Positions 8,583-18,348 of a stretch of 64,000 bases of DNA are shown piece after piece. The notes under the pieces were generated by a model that was not told where the DNA came from, did not search any database, and saw only the letters and a list, made by a program, of their open reading frames with translations. The translations under genes and the position numbers were made by a program. Each line of letters begins with the position of its first letter. Within the stretch, counting starts at the first letter, position 1. Where the stretch lies: contig CAISWQ010000040.1 of NCBI GenBank assembly GCA_903889245.1, forward strand, positions 20,796-84,795. Reading direction: 5' to 3'. Source of the stretch: an uncultured Lentisphaerota bacterium. Lineage in GTDB: Bacteria; Verrucomicrobiota; Kiritimatiellia; CAIQIC01.

Positions 8583-11500
8583 TCAATTCGCCTTCCGGGG
8601 CGCGGGTTGGGTCAGGTGGATGAAGAGGCCTTTCTTGTTCGCGACGATGACGTCGGGGCGCGCGTCGCCGTTGAGGTCGCTGGCGGCGACCTGCGTGCCG
8701 ACGCCGCTATCATCATCAATCAGGTGCGGCACGAACGTCGCGCCGCCCTGGCCGTCGCGGCGCGTCTCCAGCCAGAAGACGAGGGCGGGCGCGTCGGGCT
8801 CTTTGTCGCCGGTCGGGCCGTGCGCCCAGTAGCGTTTGCCGGTGAGGACATCCTTCACGCCGTCGCCGTTCATGTCCACCAGTTCCAGCGCGTGTAGCTG
8901 GCTGACGCGGAAGGCGGACGAGTTCAAATCCGGCGCGGGCGGAAGAATGATGTATTGCCGCCAGGCAGGTGCGCCAGCGCCGCTGCGAATTTGCTTCCAC
9001 CAGACCAAACCGTAGTGGTGACAGTGCCACGCGGTGATGAGGTCGGCGCGGCCATCGCCATCCACATCGCCGACGAGCATCTGCGCGCCGGCCGCCGCGA
9101 ACTGCTGCGGATGAAACACCCACGGCTGGCCCGGCGTTGCCTGCGCGGGTTGTTCCCACCAGCCGAGCGCCTCAACCACGTCGGTGCGCCCGTCGCCATT
9201 GATGTCGCCGAAGCCGAGGCCGTGCGTGAACCGGAAATAACGCTTGTCCTGTTTCGAGATGGCGTGAAACACCCACGGCTCTTCCGGTTTCGCTGGCTCC
9301 GCCGTCGCGTAGCCGAGGTAGCCATCGTTGCAGAAAATGAGTTCGGGCCGGCCATCGCCGTTGAGGTCGCCCCACACGGGCGACTCGTTGCCGACGAAGG
9401 TATAGGCCAGGTGCTGTTTCCACGGCCCGGTTTTGCCCGCGGAGTTTTCGTACCAGAAGGCCTCCTTGCCGGGCATGGGAACGCACAGGATATCGGTCCA
9501 GCCGTCGTCGTTGAAATCACCGGTGTAGGTCAGGAAGTTGTCGGAGTAACCCTTCGGGTCGAAGGTTTTCGCCGGCCGGTAGGCGTGCCGCTGCTGGAAG
9601 TCCGGCCCCGCAAACCAGAACGGGCCCGCGACGACATCCAACTTTCCATCGCGGTTGAAGTCGCCAGAGTAGGCGCCCTCGGCGTAGAACTGGTCGGAGA
9701 GTTTCAGCCGCTTGAACGCGTCGCGCGGAGGGAGAACAGCAGGTTTTGGCGGCGGCCCGGCCGGCGCGGCATGTGCGGCGGGCGCACCGGCGCGCACGAT
9801 CCGGGCGCACGCGAACCAGCCGCCGCCGCCCTGCGTGATCTTGAGCATGAGGACGTTCTTGCCCTGCTTGAGCTTGATCGGCGCCGCGTCCTGATCGGGC
9901 AGGCCGTGACGATCCACGTTGTTGCTGTGGACGACGACGCCGTTCAGCCACGCCTTCACGCCATCGTCGCTGCCAAGCAGCAGCGTCGCGTCGCCATCCT
10001 GCGGCGCGATGATCTCCGTCTTCAGGTAGGCCGCGCAATTCACCTGGTCCGGGAACATCGCCAGGAGGTTCACCCGGTCGGCCTTCGGCACGGGTTTCCA
10101 CTCCACTTTTTCGCCGGGTTTTTCCGGCCCGAACGCGATGTCGAAAAGCTTGAGCGCGCCGGTCACGCCGGGTTGGCTGTAGGGACCGCACACGAGCCAG
10201 TCGCGGATGAAGGGCCCGCCCATCTTGGGGGTCGCGCCGCCTGCTTTCGGTTGCACGCCGGCGAGATGCGCGCGAATCTGGCGCGCGGCGACCTCGGCCT
10301 CGGCCTTGACTGCGGTATCGGCACGATATTTTTCCGCCAGTTCCAGCGCCGCGGGTAGCGCCACCTTGCCGAGTTCGGCCAGCCCCAGCCGCTTCTCGTC
10401 GGGTCGTTGCGCGGCGGCGAGTCCCTCGGCGCACAGTTTGAGACGCTCCGGGGCCGGCGTTTTTCCAGCCTGCGCCACGAGCCGCCAGTAGCCGCGCAGC
10501 GCGAGCACACGCTGCGTTTCGCCGGCTGCCTCGCGCGCCAGCGCCAGCAAGGCCGGCAGCGCCTCGACATCCGCAAAGTCCGCCAGCGCGCGCACCGCCG
10601 CATCGCGCAGGTCCGCGTTGGAACCCCTAGCGCCGGCCTGCAAGGCGGCGAGCGCCTGCGGGCCGCCGATCCGGCCCGCCGTCCGCAGCAGCGTGCAACG
10701 CGTAGGCAGGTCCGCATCCGGCCGAGCCTCCAGAGCCAGCGCCACCAACGGCTCGCGCTGCACCGAGCGCGCCGCCAGCGCAACGAAGGCGGACTCCGCG
10801 GCATCGCGAGCGGCATCGGTTTTCGCGCGTAGGATCAGCTCGAACAGCGCCTCGGCCTGCGCCCCGGTTGCAAGCTCCTGTAGCGCCCGGATCGCAGCCA
10901 GGCTCACCCTGGCATCGCCGGTCTGCGCCAGTTTCAGCAGCGCCGGCGCAGTTGCTTTTTCGCCGCGCTTCACGAGCACTTGCATCACCTCGGCCTGGAT
11001 TTTCGATGGCGACAGTTCGAGCTGTGCGACCAGCGCGCCGCCGACCTCGCCGCGGTGCAGGCGCCGCAAGACCAGCCGGGCCGCCTCGCGCTCGGCGTCC
11101 GTGCCCGCCAGGGCCACGACCAGCATCGGGACGTGCGTGGCATCGCCAAGCGCGCCCAGCGCCTTGATCGCCGCGACGCGCACCGCCGCGTCGGGACTGC
11201 GCGCCAGCGCAGCCACCGCCGGGGCGGCGGCTGCGTCGCCACGCTGGCCCAGCGCCTCCAGCAGCGCGACCTGCGCGAGCGGAGCGATGGCGGGCAGAAC
11301 CTCCGCGATTTTTTGCGCCGCGCCGCGGCCCGGAAGTTCACGCACGAGCGGGACCGCGGCCACCTGCAACACGGGATCTTTCCCCTTGAGCGCCTCACAA
11401 ACGAGCGCGACGCCGTCACCATCCGCCGCCAGCGCCAGCGTACGCAAGGCGGCGGCCCGCACTTCGTCGGGCTCCGTCGGCGAAAAAAGCTCCTTGCCGA

Positions 11501-12047
11501 TGGTCACCGCCTGTCCACGTTCGCGCGTTGCGCAGCCGAGCAGCGCCTCGGCGAGCGCACGCTGTAGCGGTGCCGGCGCGCTCCGCCTTGCTTGCATCAG
11601 CGCAGCGAGCGCGTCCTGGCCCCCGATGCGGCCCAGCGCCCGTGCGGATGCCGCCGCCACCAGCGCGTCGCGGTCCGCGAGCAACTTGATCAAGTCCGGC
11701 ACAGCGCGCGCGTCGCGCCGCTCGCCGAGCGCGTGGGCGAGCGCGGCCTTGGCTTTGCCGCCGGTCGTGAACAGCGCCGCGCGTAACGCAGCGCCTGCCT
11801 CGGCGCACGGCATCGTTTCCAGCGCGTCGAGCGCCCCTTGCCAGAGATCATCATCGGCCAGCAACGCGGCCAGCGGCGGCACCGCCTGGGCGGTACCGCT
11901 TTGCTTCAGCCGTTGCAACGCGCTGCACTTGGCCGCCGTGTCGGCGGCGGCGTTTTGCAGGACGGCCAGCGCTTCTTGTTCGGGGGCGGCGTCTGCGGCC
12001 AGCGTCCAGGTGGCGGTCACGAGGAGCAGCAGGAAGATGTTTTTCAT
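8583..12047 (-). CDS. Large exported protein: HEAT repeats, a central beta domain and FG-GAP/VCBS repeats
   Basis: This 1154-residue protein has a signal peptide (about 1-18) and an AGGAG ribosome-binding site. Residues about 20-590 are HEAT repeats (units such as AVPDLIKLLADRDALVAAASARA, here shortened by description: paired Leu/Ala-rich helices with Asp/Gly turns). Residues about 614-765 hold a PA14/carbohydrate-binding-like beta domain with GSDDGVKAWLNGVVV and KQGKNVLMLKITQG. Residues about 780-1150 contain repeated D-x-N/D-x-D-G calcium loops (DFNRDGKLDV, DLNGDGRPEL, DINGDGRTDV, DVDGDGRADL) that form an FG-GAP beta-propeller. No catalytic motif is seen, so a binding or scaffolding role outside the cell is the likeliest reading. 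It lies 12 bases after a Gfo/Idh gene in the same operon. Confidence 0.85.
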   Translation of the reverse strand: MKNIFLLLLVTATWTLAADAAPEQEALAVLQNAAADTAAKCSALQRLKQSGTAQAVPPLAALLADDDLWQGALDALETMPCAEAGAALRAALFTTGGKAKAALAHALGERRDARAVPDLIKLLADRDALVAAASARALGRIGGQDALAALMQARRSAPAPLQRALAEALLGCATRERGQAVTIGKELFSPTEPDEVRAAALRTLALAADGDGVALVCEALKGKDPVLQVAAVPLVRELPGRGAAQKIAEVLPAIAPLAQVALLEALGQRGDAAAAPAVAALARSPDAAVRVAAIKALGALGDATHVPMLVVALAGTDAEREAARLVLRRLHRGEVGGALVAQLELSPSKIQAEVMQVLVKRGEKATAPALLKLAQTGDARVSLAAIRALQELATGAQAEALFELILRAKTDAARDAAESAFVALAARSVQREPLVALALEARPDADLPTRCTLLRTAGRIGGPQALAALQAGARGSNADLRDAAVRALADFADVEALPALLALAREAAGETQRVLALRGYWRLVAQAGKTPAPERLKLCAEGLAAAQRPDEKRLGLAELGKVALPAALELAEKYRADTAVKAEAEVAARQIRAHLAGVQPKAGGATPKMGGPFIRDWLVCGPYSQPGVTGALKLFDIAFGPEKPGEKVEWKPVPKADRVNLLAMFPDQVNCAAYLKTEIIAPQDGDATLLLGSDDGVKAWLNGVVVHSNNVDRHGLPDQDAAPIKLKQGKNVLMLKITQGGGGWFACARIVRAGAPAAHAAPAGPPPKPAVLPPRDAFKRLKLSDQFYAEGAYSGDFNRDGKLDVVAGPFWFAGPDFQQRHAYRPAKTFDPKGYSDNFLTYTGDFNDDGWTDILCVPMPGKEAFWYENSAGKTGPWKQHLAYTFVGNESPVWGDLNGDGRPELIFCNDGYLGYATAEPAKPEEPWVFHAISKQDKRYFRFTHGLGFGDINGDGRTDVVEALGWWEQPAQATPGQPWVFHPQQFAAAGAQMLVGDVDGDGRADLITAWHCHHYGLVWWKQIRSGAGAPAWRQYIILPPAPDLNSSAFRVSQLHALELVDMNGDGVKDVLTGKRYWAHGPTGDKEPDAPALVFWLETRRDGQGGATFVPHLIDDDSGVGTQVAASDLNGDARPDVIVANKKGLFIHLTQPAPRKAN

Positions 12048-12059
12048 CAGGTGTTCTCC

Positions 12060-13376
12060 TTAGACCTGCCATGGCGGGCGGAAGGTGGTGGCGAGCAGGC
12101 GGTTCGCCTCGTCATCGCCGGGGAAGCATTCAGCAACGGGGTCCCACTTCAGCGTGCGCTTGAGCACGAGCGCGAGGCCGCCGAGGATAACCGTGCTGGC
12201 GGAGCGATGCGCCGTCTCGACGTCGCAGATCGGTCGCTTGCGGGTGCGCACGCATTCCAGAAAATTCCCCGCGTGGCTCGTGCTGTGATAGACCGCCGCC
12301 GCCCCCGGCCCCAGCGGCGCCGTGAGCAGCTCCGGATGCGAGGCTGTGATGTTGTCGCGATCCACCGCGACCCAGCCATTCGTGCCGATAAAGCGCGCGC
12401 CGCCGGAACCGCCGGGGCCACCCTCCGGCGGCAGGCAGGCATGCACCACCACGCCGTTCGCATAGCGATACTGCAGTACGTCCTTCTCGAAAAAGATCTC
12501 GACCGGCCCGCTGCGGTCGGCATCGAGCACCCACTGGATGAAGTCGTAGTGATGCGGCGCCCAGTTGATATCGCCCTCGCCCATGAACATGTGGGCATTG
12601 ACCACGCCAGCGAAGGGTTGCCACGGCGCAGGGCCGAGATAGAGGTCCCAATCCAGCCCCTCGGGCGCCGGCTTGGGTGGGCCAAAGCGCTTCCACGCGA
12701 ATGTGCCGCCGGGCTTGAAGGCGTAGACCTCGCGCACCTTGCCAATGGCGCCGCTACGGACGATCTCGCAGGCATGCCGAAACTTGCCCTCATATTCCGA
12801 GCGCTGTTGCGTGCCGGCTTGGAACACGCGCCCATGACGCAGCACCGCCGCACGCATCGCCTGGCTCTCGCGGATTGTGATCGCCGTCGGTTTCTCGCAA
12901 TACACGTCCTTGCCCGCCTGCGCCGCCAACACCGACATCACGCCGTGCCAGTGGATCGGCGTCGAGATCACCACCGCGTCAATATCCTTCCGCGCCAGCA
13001 GGTCGCGGAAATCGTTGTAGGCCGAGCACGCGGTGTACTTGCCAGCGCCGAACCGCGCGGCATAAATTTCGTCGAGCCGTTGCCGGGCCGCCTCGCGCCG
13101 GTCCTTGAACACATCGCACACCGCCACCACCTGCACGTCGTCGCGTCCCGCGTAGCCGCCGGGCACATAGGTCCACCTGCCGCCGAAGAGATGGCCGCCG
13201 CTCTGCCCGTTCGGGCTGACGCCGATGAAGCCCACGTTGATGCGCTCGCTCGGCGGGATGAAGCCGCCGCGCCCAAGCGCCGACGCGGGCACGATCAGCG
13301 GCGCGGCCAGCGCGCCCGCGAGCGTGCCGAGGAACTGGCGGCGCGTGCGACCGGTGGTTGAGGCTGGGATTATCAT
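12060..13376 (-). CDS. Tat-exported Gfo/Idh/MocA family oxidoreductase 1
   Basis: A 438-residue protein with a twin-arginine signal (TGRTRRQFLGTLAGALAAP) and a GGGAG ribosome-binding site. After the signal comes the NAD(P)-binding fold (INVGFIGVSPNGQSGG) and, near residue 160, the family Cys-Glu-Lys-Pro motif (DVYCEKPTAI) whose lysine takes part in catalysis. The C-terminal half has the substrate domain with the WAPHHYDFIQW and HAGNFLECVR blocks. Family members oxidise or reduce sugars with tightly bound NAD(P); export through Tat fits a protein folded with its cofactor. The substrate is not deducible. It is the first gene of a unit with the HEAT/FG-GAP protein. Confidence 0.88.
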   Translation of the reverse strand: MIIPASTTGRTRRQFLGTLAGALAAPLIVPASALGRGGFIPPSERINVGFIGVSPNGQSGGHLFGGRWTYVPGGYAGRDDVQVVAVCDVFKDRREAARQRLDEIYAARFGAGKYTACSAYNDFRDLLARKDIDAVVISTPIHWHGVMSVLAAQAGKDVYCEKPTAITIRESQAMRAAVLRHGRVFQAGTQQRSEYEGKFRHACEIVRSGAIGKVREVYAFKPGGTFAWKRFGPPKPAPEGLDWDLYLGPAPWQPFAGVVNAHMFMGEGDINWAPHHYDFIQWVLDADRSGPVEIFFEKDVLQYRYANGVVVHACLPPEGGPGGSGGARFIGTNGWVAVDRDNITASHPELLTAPLGPGAAAVYHSTSHAGNFLECVRTRKRPICDVETAHRSASTVILGGLALVLKRTLKWDPVAECFPGDDEANRLLATTFRPPWQV

Positions 13377-13414
13377 GGCTGCTCCCTTCGTGGCTGACGA
13401 CGCCAGGCTGAAAA

Positions 13415-13526
13415 GTCCAAGGATTGGAAAAAATCGCGGAGGTTTTTCCAGGGATTGGAAACGTTTGGCGCCATTTTTTCCAAGGCTTGGAAAATTTCAC
13501 CGGAATTTTTCCAAGCCTTGGAAAAC
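13415..13526. repeat. Phased palindrome array B (4 units)
   Basis: Four palindromes related to TTTTCCAAGSCTTGGAAAA are centred at 13422, 13453, 13485 and 13516, giving steps of 31, 32 and 31 bp. The linkers between them are unrelated GC-rich sequence. The array lies between the start of the Gfo/Idh gene and the stop of the cytochrome/propeller gene, both leftward. Confidence 0.92.
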
Positions 13527-13575
13527 GCCGCCGCCCTGCTGGCCTCTAGTGGCGGGCGGATGTGATACACCTCAT

Positions 13576-16500
13576 TCATGGAACTACTTGCCCAGCCGCG
13601 TCAGGGTTGAGTGTGGCGAGATCGCGGCGGGGTTGGGCCCACGCGCGCCGCACGGCGGCGGTGACCAGATCCAGCGCCGCGCGATAATCGGGGTCCTGTG
13701 CATCGGCATAGACCACGCCCTCGCATTTCGCGTCGCCGCCCGCGCACTTCGCCAGCGGGGCTTTCAGGAACAGGCTGCGCGGCGCGTTCTGGAGGTTGAT
13801 CCAGTCGAGCCGTGTGACCTCGTCGGCGCGATGACAGGACGCGCAGCGGCGCGCGTGGATGGCCTTGAGGTTCGCGCGCAGGTCGGCGTCGGCGGCGAGA
13901 TCGTAGGCGGGCTGCGGCGCGCGTTTGTTCACGAAGGCACCGTGATAGGGCGCGTTGGCGTCAATCCACATCGTCAGCCGCAACTTGTCCCCGGTGTCCA
14001 GTTTCACGCGCTGCGTGTGCGGTTCCCTGCCCAGCGTCGCGAGCAGCTTGCTCTTGTGCGCACCGTAGGCCAGCGGCGGCGTGATGGTGGCGTCCTGCGC
14101 GCGCGCGGGCGAGCACGCCACCAGGCCGCGCTCCATGATGGTCGCATAGGCGCGGTTATAGCCGTAGCCGGGCACCGCGAGATCGAAGCTGGTCAGTCCG
14201 CCACCGAGGTCCAGGCCGCCCGCCGGCTTCAGGCCGGTGTGGCAGCGCGCGCAATGGCGGTCGAGCACCGGTTGCACGTCGCGCAGGAAGTTCACCGGCC
14301 GGTCGCCCCACGGCGGCGGCAGCAGCGGCGTGGGCGGATGCTGGGCGGCGAGCGGTGGCGGGGCGGCGCGCGGCACGACGTTGCGCGATTCGTGGCAGCC
14401 GGCGCAGGCGCGCTGCTCGCCGGGCTGGAAGCTGATGAAGCTGCGCATCCGGCGCAGTTCCATCCGCTGCTCGTCGAGCAACTGGAAATAGACCGCCGTG
14501 TCCGGCGGCACGCGGAAGTGCGCGCTGCCGTCGCGCTCGACCGGCACGTCGCCGAGGATGCGCACCGGCGTCCAGTTGTCGGCGATGCGTTTTTCGCCAG
14601 AGGGCTTCTGGCAATTGTGATCCTCCACATAGCGCTGGCCGCCGTGGTGGTTGTCGTAGGGCCAGCCGATGGGCTCGGCGATGCGCAGGTAGCGGATGCG
14701 GCCCGCAAGTTCCGCGCTGCCGAAGCTGGCGTCGCTGACGATGCAGGTCGCGTAGTTTTTCGCCGGGTCCGTGGCGTCCGGCAGTTCCGGCGGGCGCGGG
14801 CGGGCGCGCAGCGGCACCGGAATGAAGCACGCGATCGCCGGGTCGCGATGGATGAGTTCCTTGTTGCCGAACACGTCCACGAGATAGAGGCCGTGGCCGG
14901 TCGCCTCGGTCTGCTTGTCCGAAAACGAATAGGAAACGAGGAAATGTTTTTCCGAGAGCGGCCACGGTGTGGAATAGAGGCCGCCGTGGTCGGCGACACC
15001 GCCCTCGGGCACGGGTACGCCATCCATGCCACCCTCGGGCGGCTTGACGCCGGGCGTGACGATGCCCAGGCCGCGCGGCTCGTTCATGCCGGGCGCGGCA
15101 TCCACGATCACGAGCGGCCCGACCGCGAGCGTGTGATGGCCGGTGGCGATGGCGGCGAGCTTGCGGCTGCGCGGGATCGAGCGCACATCCTCCAGCGCCC
15201 ACGGGTTGGCGAAATGCTGCTTGAAGATCGCATCCGCGCCGGTGCCGTCGGGCCGGATGAGCCAGAGCGACTGGATGAACGCGAAGCTGCGCTCGTGGTA
15301 TTCCCAGCGCGTGTAGCCGATGCTGCCATCGTCGAGCGTGTGCGGCAGGTAGTCGCCGTCCTTGTTCACGCTCATGCGCCGGATGCCGCTGCCGTCCGGG
15401 CGCATGACGTAGAGGTTGCAGCTCGTCTCGTCCTTGTCATATTCGTTGCACTGGAGCGATGTGCCGCAGCGTTCGGAGACGAAGACGATGTCGCCGTTGG
15501 GCGCGTAGGTCGGGTCGAGGTCGCTCCACTCGCCGCGCGTGAGCTGGCGCAGCCGCCGGCCGTCCACACCGATCTCAAAGAGATGGATCGGCTCCACGCT
15601 GCGGCGCAGGTCGAAGTTGGTGCGGCGGTCGAGCCAGCCCGCCGGTGGCGCGTTGCTTTTCGCCTGCGCGTAGCCGAACACGATGCGGCTGCCGTCCCAC
15701 CACAGGTCCATGCCGTGAACGTGGCCGGGGCCGAGCGCACCGTTGAGGATGTACCGCACACTCTGGCCTTCGCCCGCCGGTGAAAACGGATTCGACAGCA
15801 CGCAGAGGTCGCCGCCGGGCCGCGAGACCCACGGCATGTGGTTGAGGCACACATCGGGATAGGTCTCCTGCGTGAAACGTTTCACGAACAGCAACCGGTC
15901 GAAATTCAGCAGCGGATTGGCGAACACGAGCCGGCGGATGATCCAGCGCGTGTCGAGGTAAAGCTGGCGGCGTTCCGCCGGCGTTGTGGCGGTCCGTTTC
16001 TCGATGGCGTCCAGCTCGCGCAGGTGCGCCGCGACATCCACGCCTGACTTGGCCAGCTCGGCGGCCAGTTTCCGCGCGCGGGCGAGGCACGCGGCGGTCG
16101 GGAAGTCGTCAGCACGTTTGATCTTCGCCGTGGACCACTGGCTTAGGCTCGATTGGTTCGCCGGCCGGCGCAACGCGAGGTTGCGCGCGTCTGGCCCCGG
16201 CCCGTAAATCTCCACCTCGTCGAGATGGAAGAAGAGCGGCTTTGCGCTCGGCACTTGCAGCCGGACGAACCGCGCGCTAACTTCGCCATCTTTGAAAACG
16301 ACCTCCAGCGGCTTCGCGCCGGTGACGCCGCCGAAATGCCGGCCTTTGTTATCGTGGCGCAGCTTCCAGCTTTTCCCATCATCGGACGTGAGGATGCGGA
16401 GATGGTCGGCGTTGTGGAGGCCGGGCGCGTAATCGAGCCGGTTGAACACCATGATGCGCGCGATGGGCGTGACGCCACCGAGGTCCACCTGCCACCAGGG

Positions 16501-16728
16501 ATGCGCCTGATGGCCGGTGTGAAACGCATACTTGCCGTCCTTGACGCCATCCACCGCGCCCGCTGCATCGCTCTGCGTGGTGAGCGGCGTCGCCAGCGAC
16601 TTCAGCCAGTCCTCCTCGACCTGCTGGCGCACCGCACTGGCCGACACGTCCTCCTCCCGCGGCGCGCCCTCCACAGGCGCGACCATCAGCGCTGCCAGCG
16701 CCACCGGCAAGACACACGCCAGTCTCAT
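13576..16728 (-). CDS. Exported beta-propeller protein with discoidin-like domain and three cytochrome c motifs
   Basis: The start is the ATG at 16726-16728, which begins a signal peptide (MRLACVLPVALAALMVAP) and overlaps the upstream stop by ATGA; the frame is open further but out of context. Of 1050 residues, about 45-190 resemble an F5/8 type C (discoidin) carbohydrate-binding domain (HPWWQVDLGGVTPIARIMVF). The middle resembles the propeller found in hydrazine-synthase-alpha-like and TolB/PD40 proteins (SDLDPTYAPNGDIVFVSERC). Three CXXCH haem c motifs follow: CAGCH near 774, CARCH near 825 and CASCH near 961. Such fusions occur in planctomycetes and relatives; a role in extracellular redox chemistry on sugars is possible but unproven. 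Confidence 0.85.
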   Translation of the reverse strand: MRLACVLPVALAALMVAPVEGAPREEDVSASAVRQQVEEDWLKSLATPLTTQSDAAGAVDGVKDGKYAFHTGHQAHPWWQVDLGGVTPIARIMVFNRLDYAPGLHNADHLRILTSDDGKSWKLRHDNKGRHFGGVTGAKPLEVVFKDGEVSARFVRLQVPSAKPLFFHLDEVEIYGPGPDARNLALRRPANQSSLSQWSTAKIKRADDFPTAACLARARKLAAELAKSGVDVAAHLRELDAIEKRTATTPAERRQLYLDTRWIIRRLVFANPLLNFDRLLFVKRFTQETYPDVCLNHMPWVSRPGGDLCVLSNPFSPAGEGQSVRYILNGALGPGHVHGMDLWWDGSRIVFGYAQAKSNAPPAGWLDRRTNFDLRRSVEPIHLFEIGVDGRRLRQLTRGEWSDLDPTYAPNGDIVFVSERCGTSLQCNEYDKDETSCNLYVMRPDGSGIRRMSVNKDGDYLPHTLDDGSIGYTRWEYHERSFAFIQSLWLIRPDGTGADAIFKQHFANPWALEDVRSIPRSRKLAAIATGHHTLAVGPLVIVDAAPGMNEPRGLGIVTPGVKPPEGGMDGVPVPEGGVADHGGLYSTPWPLSEKHFLVSYSFSDKQTEATGHGLYLVDVFGNKELIHRDPAIACFIPVPLRARPRPPELPDATDPAKNYATCIVSDASFGSAELAGRIRYLRIAEPIGWPYDNHHGGQRYVEDHNCQKPSGEKRIADNWTPVRILGDVPVERDGSAHFRVPPDTAVYFQLLDEQRMELRRMRSFISFQPGEQRACAGCHESRNVVPRAAPPPLAAQHPPTPLLPPPWGDRPVNFLRDVQPVLDRHCARCHTGLKPAGGLDLGGGLTSFDLAVPGYGYNRAYATIMERGLVACSPARAQDATITPPLAYGAHKSKLLATLGREPHTQRVKLDTGDKLRLTMWIDANAPYHGAFVNKRAPQPAYDLAADADLRANLKAIHARRCASCHRADEVTRLDWINLQNAPRSLFLKAPLAKCAGGDAKCEGVVYADAQDPDYRAALDLVTAAVRRAWAQPRRDLATLNPDAAGQVVP

Positions 16729-18266
16729 GGTTTCACTTGTAGGTCGCGCAGGTCCTTGCCTTCCGGCCGCGCATAGACGGGGATGCGGGCTTGCAGGCAG
16801 TCGAAGCCGAGGAGGTAGCCTTTCGAGGCGGCGTTGTGGCCGACGCACTCGAAACGCAGGACGTGGGCGCCGGCCTTCAGCGTGTGGCGACCGAGCGCGT
16901 CCTCGGTGGGCGTCGGTTTCGGGGCGAGCAGGTCGAAGGTGCCGACCGCCTTGCCATCGAGCAGCACGCGGTAGGTGCCGTAATCCCAGGAATGCGTCAT
17001 CCGCAAGAGCAGGTCGGCTGTAATCTCCTTCTCCACGCGGAACGGAATCTCCAGCCAACCCTTGTCGTCAGCCGGTCTGAACCACAGTTGCTTGCCGCCG
17101 TTGGCCGGCTTCATCGGCTGCGTCGTCAGCGGATGCACCGAATGCTTCGCCTGCGCCAACGCCTGCCAGCCGATGAGCAGCGTCGTGTCGCGGAACGGCA
17201 GGCGGTCCGGCCCGGCGGGCAACGCCGGCCACGGCTTGTGCGGCTCGGTCTGATACCACAGCGCCACCGACGACATCAGGTCATCGCGCTCGATGAAGCC
17301 GTTGACCTTGCCATCGGGGAAATGCTGCGAGCCCTTGTGCTCGATCTCGGCGCGCAGCGACTGCTTGAACACGACCGGGTCGGGGATGTGGAAGCGATAG
17401 GCCGTGCCGCGCCCGCCGGTCTTGCCGCCCTCCCAGAGCGGTGTGCCGTAGAACGGCCCGTCCTGCTCGCGGAAGCCCCACGCATCGCAGAAATAATCCT
17501 CGGTGCCCGTGCCGCGCAGGCTGGGCGCCTGCTCGCCATCAATGAAGAAGAAATCATCGCCCTCGCCGTACCAGCCGGGCGAGGTGTGATAGACACTCTG
17601 GATCGTGCCAACGTAGTGGCCGCGTCCCACGATGTCCGCGAGCAGATAGTTGCGGCCCATGACGCACGGATACTCCTGCCGGTACATCGCGTGAAAATAT
17701 GCAGTGTCTTCTGGCAGCGACTCGTGCTTCTGCCAGTCAACGTAGTAGTAGAGCGCCCGGCAGGGCTTGTCGCTCTCATTGGTGACCGTGATGCGAGCCG
17801 ACTGGCGGAAGGGCATCGGCCAATAACAATTCCGCGCCCGGCCGTTCGACGTGACGCGGATCGGCAGCGACATGAACGCCTGGTCCACGCCGTGCCCGAT
17901 GCCGAAGAAATCGCCGATGGGACACTCGACGCTCGGATGTTCCTCGCCGTCCCAGTAGATGCGCAGCGTCAGCAGGCGCGAATAGAACTTCGCCTCGTGC
18001 GCGATGGTGAACCAGATGTGCGTGATGATGCCCGGCCCTTCCATGTCGGCGACCGTCAGCGTCTCGCCGGCCTTGATCGGCCGCGCGTCGCCGTTGCCGT
18101 TACGCCAGTCGGGCGCGCTCGATGAGGCGCGGCGACTCTCAAAGTTCTTCAGCCGCTCCAATCCGTTCAGCGGTCCCTCCGGCGGCGGCGTGGCGCAACC
18201 GGCCAGCCAGGCGCACAGGGTTACAATGACGGGAACTTTCACGAGATGCACGGGTGTAATCTTCAC
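16725..18266 (-). CDS. DUF2961/GH172-like lipoprotein
   Basis: The GTG at 18264-18266 is chosen because AGGAG ends eight bases upstream; a TTG further out (18291-18293) has no such site. The 513-residue product has a lipoprotein signal (VTLCAWLAGC, with Cys as the lipid-anchored residue). The DUF2961 family blocks are present: GLERLKNFESRRASS, GPGIITHIWFT, a CPIGDFFGIGHG block and GTGTEDYFCDAWGF. This family is now GH172, with difructose-anhydride- and arabinofuranose-active members that form oligomeric jelly rolls. The specificity here is unknown. It is coupled to the propeller/cytochrome gene by a four-base overlap. Confidence 0.85.
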   Translation of the reverse strand: MKITPVHLVKVPVIVTLCAWLAGCATPPPEGPLNGLERLKNFESRRASSSAPDWRNGNGDARPIKAGETLTVADMEGPGIITHIWFTIAHEAKFYSRLLTLRIYWDGEEHPSVECPIGDFFGIGHGVDQAFMSLPIRVTSNGRARNCYWPMPFRQSARITVTNESDKPCRALYYYVDWQKHESLPEDTAYFHAMYRQEYPCVMGRNYLLADIVGRGHYVGTIQSVYHTSPGWYGEGDDFFFIDGEQAPSLRGTGTEDYFCDAWGFREQDGPFYGTPLWEGGKTGGRGTAYRFHIPDPVVFKQSLRAEIEHKGSQHFPDGKVNGFIERDDLMSSVALWYQTEPHKPWPALPAGPDRLPFRDTTLLIGWQALAQAKHSVHPLTTQPMKPANGGKQLWFRPADDKGWLEIPFRVEKEITADLLLRMTHSWDYGTYRVLLDGKAVGTFDLLAPKPTPTEDALGRHTLKAGAHVLRFECVGHNAASKGYLLGFDCLQARIPVYARPEGKDLRDLQVKP

Positions 18267-18306
18267 GGACGTATCTCCTGGTTCGAAGATCAAATCACCA
18301 TACTGG

Positions 18307-18323
18307 CCCGCGGTGGCCGCGGG
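18307..18323. other. Perfect seven-base-pair hairpin between two leftward genes
   Basis: CCCGCGG and CCGCGGG flank a three-base loop in the 82-base gap between the Gfo/Idh stop at 18349 and the GH172-like start. There is no T-tract on the leftward strand, so intrinsic termination is unlikely; mRNA end protection or attenuation between the genes is possible. Confidence 0.45.
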
Positions 18324-18348
18324 TTATTTCAAAAACCGGAACCGACGG

